A stretch of 20,880 bases of DNA. It comes from a virus. Where the stretch lies: positions 1 to 20,880 of the IMG/VR virus record IMGVR_UViG_3300020411_001047, one strand, 5' to 3'. The notes under the pieces were generated by a model, which was not told where the DNA came from, ran no database searches, and saw only the letters and a program-made list of their open reading frames with translations. The translations under genes were made by a program, and so were the position numbers. This document shows positions 15,601 to 20,880 of the stretch, piece by piece (positions within the stretch are counted from its first letter, which is position 1; each line of letters opens with the position of its first letter).

Positions 15601-17971
15601 TGGAAGCGCTATAAAATATAATTTATATGTTGGTCAATATAATGAAGAGGCTCATAAAGTTTTACATTCTTCATATACAAGTATGATTGTTAGTGGTGCT
15701 AATGCTACTGAACAAAAAGGAAATGCAAGTTGGACATCACCAATGACAATGTATATTGGTGGTGGGTTAGGTAAAAGATATGGTCATATGTTTACAGGTT
15801 CCTTACAAGAATATAGAACTTGGAATGGTGAGATATTAACTAAAGATACATTTTTAAATCATGTAGCATCACCAAAAACATATACTGGTAATACCTATTC
15901 ATCATCAAATGAATATAATACAGTTAGATATTCATTTAATCAGAAAAAGAATCATAGTTTAGCTGGTTATTATACAGAGAGTAATGGTAGAACTCATTTA
16001 AATGCAAATGTGGTAGATGAATCAAGAAATACAAGTCAAGATACACCTGGGTATACTGTAGGTTTTTCATCATTAGCAAGTGATAAATACCACTATGAAT
16101 GGGAAGTTAGTGAGAATAGATATCTTGTACCTAATATAGGAACAAGAAGACCTACTGATAAAATAAGACAAGAAGAAAGTGAATTAGTTCATGGTAATTT
16201 AAATACCAAAAAGTCTGTAGAAAGAAGTTCATTAGATGGTGCGCCATTAGATTCAAATAGAGTTGGTGTTTATTTCTCACCAACAAATCTTGTTAATATA
16301 GATATAATGAGAGAGTTTGCTGGTTTAGATATGGGTGATTATGTTGGTAATCCGTTGGATAGATATAGACCAAATTATCCTGATTTGGATAAATTAAGAA
16401 GATTTTATTTTGATAAGTATGTAGATTCGAATGGTAAGGCGCAAGGTAATTTAATTTATGAATATATTAAACTGATTGATTATTATGATAGGTCTTTATT
16501 TAATATGATTCAGAAGTGGTTACCAGCTCGTGCTAGTAAGACTGTTGGTATCGCCATTGAACCACACATATTAGAAAGAAGTAGGATTGAATGGAAACCA
16601 CTTGTTAAAGAAGAAAATAACTATGATGGTAAAGTTGATATTGAAGATTATATTGCTAGAGATGATTTAGATGATGGTTTTGGTGCAACTTATAAAGGTA
16701 GAGTATCGAACCAAGAGGGAGCTATTGATAAAGATAGTTTCTTTAATTTCTTTGGTGAACAACATACAGAAGAAGGTGGTATAGATCCAGACTCATATCT
16801 TAATTTCTTCGGTGAACAACATACAGAAGAAGGTGGTATAGACCCAGATAGTTATTTAAATTGGTTTGGTGAAGTATCCAATCCAACAGGTATTATAGAC
16901 AAGGATGGTCATTTTAACTTTACAGGTATACATACTCCGTTGGAGGGAGAAGTTCCACAAGATTCTTCTTTTAATTTAAGTGGTAGAACACCAAACTACG
17001 AAGGTGGAACAGAAGCTGAAACTCAAATAGATTTAAGTGGAACATCAAGAAGATATACAGGAGTAACAGATAAAGAACTTCAATATATTTTAAGTGGTAG
17101 AACACCAAATTATTCTGGTGGAACAGAGGCTGAAACTCAAATTGATTTAACTGGTAGAGTTCCAAGATATGAAGGGGAATCAGAAGCAGAAAATGAAGTT
17201 GGTTTAGAAGGAACTGCTAGAACATATGAGGGTGAAATGATGACACCATTAAGAGAGTATTTTGAATATCCTGTTATTCAGAATTTAAATGCTCTTTCTT
17301 GGAGTTTTGTTAGTGGTTCTGATAGAGGAGCTGGATTGAGAGATGTATTAAGGGGTGGTGAAGTTTTTGCTGAATTTAATGAACAACAAGATAGTCAAAT
17401 TAGATTTATTCATAGAAAATATCCATCAGCATCTTATGATAATACAACACATAATACTATCCATCCCGATGGAGCTAGAGAAGTTTATTTTAAATCGGGT
17501 TCAATTAGATGGGGTGGAGTATTAGATGTAGAGTTACAACCATATGAGATAAATAAATATATAAATCCTAATACACATCATGTAACTTGGCAAGATGGGT
17601 ATGTAAAAAATGGAGTAACAATAGATTATAAGGCTGCTGAAATAGTTCAAGAATTTTCAAGTATTCAAGCTGCACAAAAATATGAAGGTATAAAAATGGA
17701 ATGTGGTCCATATGAAACAAAGATTGATGATAGAGGTGAACAATATCAACATAGAGATACTGATAATCCACTACAAGAGAATCAAACATTGTTTGGTAGT
17801 GGTTGGGCTCATGGTGGAGGAAAAATTGGTATTACACCAGTGCAGTGGTTAGATTTATCTGATAGTAAAGAAACTTCAGATGGTGGACCTGTTATTAAGG
17901 TAACAGAAACAACACCAACACAATTAATAGTAACAACACCTGAACAAGATACTAATATTGATACAAATTAG
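12602..17971 (+). CDS. Giant tail/baseplate protein: tail-protein-I-like segment, LamG-like domain and 19-residue repeats
   Basis: A 1789-residue protein, the largest in the window. About residues 50-165 are a conserved N-terminal domain (EFVELHVYDKQNNLLESIYD, KPGDDLRFHGY, YIEEISPTRQEIRI). About 178-290 are coiled coil (KKLERVVGKFDEQIQMVENRI). About 700-850 resemble phage tail protein I: FFTFMHMIGQHFDTQW, then LPYLLKTKGTSRGIKALL (814-831) and SCYGIP. About 892-1095 read as a LamG/concanavalin-like sandwich (FDLPFSG, MYIGGGLG, GSLQEYRTW). About 1190-1345 are a conserved block ending LPARASKTVGIAIEPHILERS. Residues 1366-1555 are ten exact 19-residue repeats, followed by a 234-residue C-terminal domain. 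It overlaps the previous gene by 17 bases, with GAGGAAG before the ATG. Likely a long baseplate or tail-fibre-attaching subunit with a glycan-binding domain; the exact role is unknown. Confidence 0.75.
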   Translation: MAEENKKLEYKNQEDIDTTGQKARGERLNQEDLDILPQPTLEDSEFGKPDKLDIQDEFVELHVYDKQNNLLESIYDQIQWTTKKAPGGEKTQGQQLVLKPGDDLRFHGYRVGKFKVVYNFFSELLGDRLGNKVYIEEISPTRQEIRILPVRKHPKASLDPNEKPFIKAGTVYDGTTKWDSDIKKLERVVGKFDEQIQMVENRIDKRKKHINHWMDSQKTFNLTGRVRLETLTNNFTKIPYENNLDEYPNQKYSSLKTKEIIDDKIKTNEESLSKFNQRLQKWKEARKAPQSDLHKLQKWQEICKLMHKDDKKFFSDFYDFTQGNDTDDYTYKEGIIKSTGTIKDNMITIEGGKFQKYMQGGTLVVKNLNTGEITYQAKIQKVKGSKSNPRTLVMDRPYTVKNIPTLLPKTFDWEIQYRHSRKVNRKDLKNLISFGNNNNIVVTNWLVDNITYSDFPFSAILKLYEPLPEDIVEKDQFWLSRERLAPVIENINLFSNEEEDSGNLLRPPNFDVDDKYLPNADRPTLYENWDDLLSTQATTKEKLLNELFSGSLDSARVNVKYQNYEDFIHFSSAEERLKNFRYKLTLLESYDSKINTLGNVTGSENTSSMVYVEKQEYSERRRKLINDFDGYEKHLYYGTQSFSDSGLFSGSAVDTCYPKINSTTLYTVDSPTGEVWMDNQIATASLYDKTNLDSLYNSLPLHITEDLNNQEFFTFMHMIGQHFDTQWQYVKQLTKATTRNDSVTEGMSKDIVYYVAKSFGVEVEKGTDARRLWREYLGTNVSGSADSGVGAAVGEVISSDDYSKEIWNRILNNLPYLLKTKGTSRGIKALLSCYGIPQSILDIREYGGPVADTTKPSYYYKEEFGYGVQMLGDNYISSSWSTFQPTNRYPDGVEIRFDLPFSGMKSSPGVVGKLESTSSFTIMEASGTSANSNLANWSLTVENSGSTDNDYGVVALNLYGTEGTSYTLSSSKLPVYNGKYWSALVQRTTEGGSLLSSDDSGSAIKYNLYVGQYNEEAHKVLHSSYTSMIVSGANATEQKGNASWTSPMTMYIGGGLGKRYGHMFTGSLQEYRTWNGEILTKDTFLNHVASPKTYTGNTYSSSNEYNTVRYSFNQKKNHSLAGYYTESNGRTHLNANVVDESRNTSQDTPGYTVGFSSLASDKYHYEWEVSENRYLVPNIGTRRPTDKIRQEESELVHGNLNTKKSVERSSLDGAPLDSNRVGVYFSPTNLVNIDIMREFAGLDMGDYVGNPLDRYRPNYPDLDKLRRFYFDKYVDSNGKAQGNLIYEYIKLIDYYDRSLFNMIQKWLPARASKTVGIAIEPHILERSRIEWKPLVKEENNYDGKVDIEDYIARDDLDDGFGATYKGRVSNQEGAIDKDSFFNFFGEQHTEEGGIDPDSYLNFFGEQHTEEGGIDPDSYLNWFGEVSNPTGIIDKDGHFNFTGIHTPLEGEVPQDSSFNLSGRTPNYEGGTEAETQIDLSGTSRRYTGVTDKELQYILSGRTPNYSGGTEAETQIDLTGRVPRYEGESEAENEVGLEGTARTYEGEMMTPLREYFEYPVIQNLNALSWSFVSGSDRGAGLRDVLRGGEVFAEFNEQQDSQIRFIHRKYPSASYDNTTHNTIHPDGAREVYFKSGSIRWGGVLDVELQPYEINKYINPNTHHVTWQDGYVKNGVTIDYKAAEIVQEFSSIQAAQKYEGIKMECGPYETKIDDRGEQYQHRDTDNPLQENQTLFGSGWAHGGGKIGITPVQWLDLSDSKETSDGGPVIKVTETTPTQLIVTTPEQDTNIDTN
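16697..17266 (+). repeat. Ten in-frame tandem repeats of 57 bases (19 residues)
   Basis: Ten units of exactly 19 residues, each opening with Gly, most with a second Gly near position 8. Examples are GEQHTEEGGIDPDSYLNFF, GRTPNYEGGTEAETQIDLS and GRVPRYEGESEAENEVGLE. Unit starts fall at 16697, 16754, 16811, 16868, 16925, 16982, 17039, 17096, 17153 and 17210. Units 2 and 3 share 47 of 57 bases, with the first 32 identical; units 6 and 8 share 49 of 57. The regular Gly spacing and alternating polar/hydrophobic pattern suggest a beta-solenoid or stacked-hairpin rod. The minus-strand frame here is a shadow. Confidence 0.9.
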
Positions 17972-18022
17972 GTGTTTAAAATGGTAAAATGAAAAATAAA
18001 AGTCAAAAAATTTAGAAACTAA

Positions 18023-18038
18023 ATATTTATATATGAAT
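18023..18038 (+). promoter_or_regulatory. Candidate phage late promoter, copy 2 (ATATTTATATATGAAT)
   Basis: Identical over 16 bases to the site at 1355-1370. It lies in the 146-base gap 17972-18117, about 80 bases before the ATG at 18118, so the leader would be longer than for the other copies. I see no convincing terminator hairpin in this gap (only a weak CTATA...TATAG pairing near 18041-18056), so read-through from upstream probably adds to expression. The rest of the gap is featureless AT-rich sequence up to GGAGA at 18106-18110. Confidence 0.6.
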
Positions 18039-18117
18039 CACTATAGATGTTTATAGAATGTTTTATACGAAAATAAAATTTAATGATATTTATTTTTAGA
18101 CAAATGGAGAAATTAAA

Positions 18118-18765
18118 ATGGGATATTTAAATAATACGCAGATAGTAGTAGACGCTATTCTTACTAAAAAAGGTAGAGAACTACTTGCTAAAGGCGAAGA
18201 TCAATTCAAAATTACACAATTTGCATTAGCTGATGATGAAGTAGATTATCTACTTTGGAATCCAGCTCATCCGAAAGGAACTGATTATTATGGGGAGGCA
18301 ATTGATAACCTACCTATGATAGAAGCTAATCCAGATGAAACTCAAATAATGAGATATAAACTTGTAACATTACCTAAATCAACTGCGAAAATGCCAATGG
18401 TAACTATCGTAGGTGGTCCATTTTCATTTACAAATCCTGGTGATACTATCCCATTTGAACCACAAACAACAGGTGGATTAAGTAATGATACTTTGGGATA
18501 TACAGTTATTCTACACGATTCGGATGCTGCTGTTCTTGATGTTCTTGAACCAGCGCCCGGCTTTACTGGAGCAACTATCCCAACATTTTTAAGTGATGAT
18601 GACCAAAAGCAAAGTATAAGTGCTGTAGGTCTTAAATTTCAATTAACATCGAAATCACAACCTAATTCTGATTTAAAAACTAAATTAACAGTTGTTGGTA
18701 ACGAAACTGGTGGAACAACCACAATTGATGTAACAATTAAGAAAACAGTTTTAACAGTAACATAA
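18118..18765 (+). CDS. Predicted virion structural protein with conserved KKGRELLAKG N-terminus
   Basis: A 215-residue soluble protein. The N-terminal block looks highly conserved in style: QIVVDAILTKKGRELLAKG (8-26) followed by FKITQFALADDEVDYLLW (30-47), with the rest of this domain to about residue 95. The C-terminal half (about 100-215) is beta-rich and Thr/Gly-rich, ending TTTIDVTIKKTVLTV, like an Ig-type or adhesin-type domain. GGAGA lies seven bases before the ATG, and a candidate late promoter lies upstream. Codon use leans more to C-ending codons than in the preceding operon (GCGCCCGGC, ATCCCA), as in highly expressed late genes. I recognise the style from marine phage structural operons but no named T4 equivalent. 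Confidence 0.7.
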   Translation: MGYLNNTQIVVDAILTKKGRELLAKGEDQFKITQFALADDEVDYLLWNPAHPKGTDYYGEAIDNLPMIEANPDETQIMRYKLVTLPKSTAKMPMVTIVGGPFSFTNPGDTIPFEPQTTGGLSNDTLGYTVILHDSDAAVLDVLEPAPGFTGATIPTFLSDDDQKQSISAVGLKFQLTSKSQPNSDLKTKLTVVGNETGGTTTIDVTIKKTVLTVT

Positions 18766-18785
18766 TATAATAGGGAGAAGACTAA

Positions 18786-20033
18786 ATGGCTATTTCAAAA
18801 GATCAAATACAACAAATAATCGGTGAAGGCCTTACCGAACTCGCGCAGCAGGGTGTGTTGGATTTGGGTGAAGTATCCGCAATTGTAAATGCGATATCAA
18901 ACCCGTTAGTAGAAACCTTCGAAGCACAAGCTGGATTATCTGGCTTACCAGTTCGAACTTTTACTGAATTTAATCCACTATCTGATATCGTAAGTAATGT
19001 AAAGCATAAAGTATCAAAACCTTTATGGACAAAAATAGGAACAAGTGGTAATGCTGCTACACTTACAAATTTCTATATAAATACTAATTCGGCTGTAGGA
19101 TTAACAACATCTTCTACATTTCCTTATTATCTAAATATTTATGATGAAGATCCTGCAAGTGTTCATTCAGGTTCAGCGGATCCAAACTTTGCTATCGCTT
19201 ATGGTCATAAGACTGGTGGTGGTGCTTACAATCATAATTCAAATACAAGTTACGCTCTACAATATCCAACAAGAGCTATATACGCTCAATATAAAGCATT
19301 ATTATTAGACCCATCGGATGCTAAATTTTCAATCGGTGGAACTGATACAGATGATATTTGGGTTGTTAATATTAATAGAGCAAGAATTAAAGAAAAACTT
19401 GATCCAGGTAACTGGGAGATAAGATTGAGTGGTTCAAATGGTCAATTAAGACTTATTGATGATTCACTACAAGGGATGAATCCTTATGGTTCAGTAGATG
19501 CTCCTGTTCAAGGTGGTAGAGTTTATAATATTATGAGTGGAACAATTGAACTTCCAGATGATGATCCGAAATTCGCTGTTCCAACTGGTTCGACTAAATA
19601 TGGTTTAGTTTATCCTGATTTGGGTATTATGGTATTAGACCCAAATGCTGTATCTACTTCTGTTGGATTAGTTCCAACAAGAACAAGTGGTTCTGGTGAT
19701 GTAGATACACCATCAGATAACTTACTTGCATTTAGAACAGCTATGGTATCTGGTTCATTCTTTAGAGCTAGAAGTGAAGAGGAAGTAACATCAACACATT
19801 ATTTCTGTAGAATACAGAATAAAGATTATAACTTTAGTAATAATCCAACATTCTTTACAGCATCTGATGGTTCGTTTACTAACGCTTCATTCTATAAGGA
19901 TCCAAAAGTATATATTACAACTGTGGGTCTTTATAATGAGAATAATGAGTTATTAGCTGTTGCTAAATTAAGTAAACCACTATTAAAATCATTCTCAAAA
20001 GAGGCAGTTATCAAGGTTAAATTAGACTTCTAA
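18786..20033 (+). CDS. Predicted virion structural protein, unknown exact role
   Basis: A 415-residue soluble protein. The N-terminus is helical (ISKDQIQQIIGEGLTELAQQ; GEVSAIVNAISNPLVETFEAQ, to about residue 50). Next is a long beta-rich region with many Ser/Thr/Gly/Asn, including NINRARIKEKLDPGNWEIRL and IIDDSLQ-like turns (LIDDSLQGMNPYG). The conserved-looking C-terminus reads HYFCRIQNKDYNFSNNPTFF, then VYITTVGLYNENNELLAVAK and LSKPLLKSFSKEAVIKVKLDF, suggesting a beta-sandwich with a surface or assembly role. AGGGAG lies eight bases before the ATG. It forms a two-gene unit with 18118, followed by a terminator-like hairpin. The first 50 codons are unusually G+C-rich. No T4 protein is recognised; a tail or fibre structural protein is the likeliest class. 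Confidence 0.7.
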   Translation: MAISKDQIQQIIGEGLTELAQQGVLDLGEVSAIVNAISNPLVETFEAQAGLSGLPVRTFTEFNPLSDIVSNVKHKVSKPLWTKIGTSGNAATLTNFYINTNSAVGLTTSSTFPYYLNIYDEDPASVHSGSADPNFAIAYGHKTGGGAYNHNSNTSYALQYPTRAIYAQYKALLLDPSDAKFSIGGTDTDDIWVVNINRARIKEKLDPGNWEIRLSGSNGQLRLIDDSLQGMNPYGSVDAPVQGGRVYNIMSGTIELPDDDPKFAVPTGSTKYGLVYPDLGIMVLDPNAVSTSVGLVPTRTSGSGDVDTPSDNLLAFRTAMVSGSFFRARSEEEVTSTHYFCRIQNKDYNFSNNPTFFTASDGSFTNASFYKDPKVYITTVGLYNENNELLAVAKLSKPLLKSFSKEAVIKVKLDF

Positions 20034-20059
20034 TTAACATAACGATAATAAAAAAGTAT

Positions 20060-20097
20060 AAATTCCCTTTTTGTATATTTATATAGGAAGGGAATTT
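20060..20097 (+). terminator. Terminator-like hairpin with a promoter motif in its loop
   Basis: AAATTCCCTT (20060-20069) pairs perfectly with AAGGGAATTT (20088-20097) across an 18-base loop, followed by further T residues (TTATTT). It lies 26 bases after the stop of the 415-residue protein. The loop contains most of candidate promoter copy 3, so one element may both end one transcript and start the next. Confidence 0.65.
20075..20090 (+). promoter_or_regulatory. Candidate phage late promoter, copy 3 (ATATTTATATAGGAAG)
   Basis: Matches copies 1 and 2 at 14 of 16 bases, including the whole ATATTTATATA core. It ends 27 bases before the ATG at 20118, nearly the same spacing as copy 1. It overlaps the loop and right arm of the hairpin at 20060-20097. 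Confidence 0.55.
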
Positions 20098-20117
20098 TTA
20101 TTTATGGAGTATAGAAT

Positions 20118-20880
20118 ATGGCATCTAATTTAGGGGCATTTAAAAAATTAAAAGACGGAGATTATCAAGTTCTTCCATACAAGGCTCATAAGACTTGGAA
20201 GTTTGATGAAGCGTCTATTAATGAAAGAGATATAAATGTTTTCAAGGGTGAGTTAAATAATAAAACAGATTTAGCAGCTACAACTGGTTCTACTAATGAA
20301 ATGAAAGCTACTAAAGATACTGTTTATAGAGAGATAAGACATTTATATTATGGAGGAAGCCCTAACACAGGCTCTGGTATGAATCCTACTATAATAGGTA
20401 ATGGTCAGAGAGCTGGAGACCCATATCATACATTTGGTTCTAATTCAGATAAATGTTTTACAAATTTAGATGGTAAAAATCTCACTTGGATATTAACACC
20501 ACAATTGGTATATGGTGAAAAGATAAAACCAGGTTCAGTTAAACTTACAGATAAATCCACTGGAAACCTAATTACAATATATGATGATGGTCATGGAAAT
20601 TTATATGATAACGCGGATTCATCAAGTTTATCTTCATTAGACCAATCAACAACAGAGTTTATGTATGATAATGATAATTTAGTTGGTTATTGGTCATTGA
20701 ATGGAAATCTTGTAGATAGGGGTTTTAGGTCATTTAATGATGGAACTCATTCAGGAACTGCTGTTTATACAACATCTTCTGCATATTTCAAAGCTTTAAC
20801 ATTTGATAGTGCAAGTGCTGAATCAGTTTATTTACCAAGTTCAACTTCAACAGGAAGTTGGGAAGATGGTTTTGGAAATA
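20118..20880 (+). CDS. LamG-like virion structural protein, N-terminal part only
   Basis: The frame opens at ATG 20118, with GGAG at 20106-20109, and stays open to the window edge, giving 254 visible residues. Residues 1-30 read MASNLGAFKKLKDGDYQVLP then YKAHKTWKFD. About residues 70-160 contain YREIRHLYYGGSP, a TFGS motif, LTPQLVYGEKIKPGSVKL and a YDDGHGNLYD turn, a style common in large marine phage structural proteins. From about residue 195, LVGYWSLNGNLVDRG begins a LamG/concanavalin-like sandwich (LTFDSASAESVYLPSS). This is the second LamG-type protein in the window, after the one at 12602. A carbohydrate-binding surface protein of tail or capsid is likely. The C-terminus and full size are unknown. 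Confidence 0.75.
   Translation, partial: MASNLGAFKKLKDGDYQVLPYKAHKTWKFDEASINERDINVFKGELNNKTDLAATTGSTNEMKATKDTVYREIRHLYYGGSPNTGSGMNPTIIGNGQRAGDPYHTFGSNSDKCFTNLDGKNLTWILTPQLVYGEKIKPGSVKLTDKSTGNLITIYDDGHGNLYDNADSSSLSSLDQSTTEFMYDNDNLVGYWSLNGNLVDRGFRSFNDGTHSGTAVYTTSSAYFKALTFDSASAESVYLPSSTSTGSWEDGFGN

Noticed and set aside
16697-17266. CRISPR-like array
   Set aside because: The 57-base periodicity is protein-coding, in frame, without constant repeats separated by unique spacers.
18041-18117. Small RNA or riboswitch in the long leader before 18118
   Set aside because: Only weak AT pairings (CTATA with TATAG; AAAATAAA with TTTATTTT) are visible, with no conserved structure or G+C stem.

Overview
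The window is a block of virion-structure genes from an AT-rich, T4-like (contractile-tailed) bacteriophage. The evidence is a late sigma factor of the T4 gp55 type, a gp5-type baseplate hub/spike protein, a gp25 wedge protein and a gp6 wedge protein. All genes are on one strand, packed with gaps of 0-20 bases or short overlaps, and use Shine-Dalgarno starts. Several of the large adhesin-like proteins have the style of structural proteins from uncultured marine myoviruses. That, with the low G+C, makes a marine phage of an AT-rich host the best guess, but nothing in the window fixes the host. I see no tRNA, insertion sequence, integrase or CRISPR array.

Layout. (1) Bases 1-1288: the end of a small cysteine-rich protein, a short membrane-anchored coiled-coil protein, and the gp55-like late sigma factor, closed by a hairpin terminator at 1312-1345. 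(2) 1397-12618/17971: one long late operon starting from a promoter-like motif at 1355. It encodes a conserved helical protein, gp5 hub/spike, an unknown protein, two tandem paralogous small proteins, gp25, gp6, a DNRLRE-like beta-sandwich protein, a protein with a very basic tail, a 1248-residue multidomain fibre-like protein ending in a peptidase-S74 auto-chaperone, and a 1789-residue tail/baseplate protein with a tail-protein-I-like segment, a LamG-like domain and ten exact 19-residue repeats. (3) 18118-20033: two further structural proteins behind a second copy of the motif. (4) 20060-20880: a terminator-like hairpin holding a third copy of the motif in its loop, then a LamG-type structural protein that runs off the window.

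How it fits together. The sigma factor at 491-1288 is expected to direct late transcription. The only three gaps longer than about 20 bases all hold the same ATATTTATATA-type motif, identical over 16 bases in two of them, so this is a good candidate for that sigma factor's promoter. The products would build the tail baseplate (gp5 spike, gp25/gp6 wedges) and decorate it with adhesin proteins (LamG, PA14-like, PKD-like, DNRLRE-like folds) for host or glycan recognition.

The parts least explained by known T4 biology are the motif, the 19-residue repeat array, the extremely Lys/Arg-rich segments at the junction of the 353- and 1248-residue proteins, and the C-terminal extension of the gp55 homologue. 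Recognisable T4 gp7, gp8, gp9-gp12 and gp53 are absent from this stretch.
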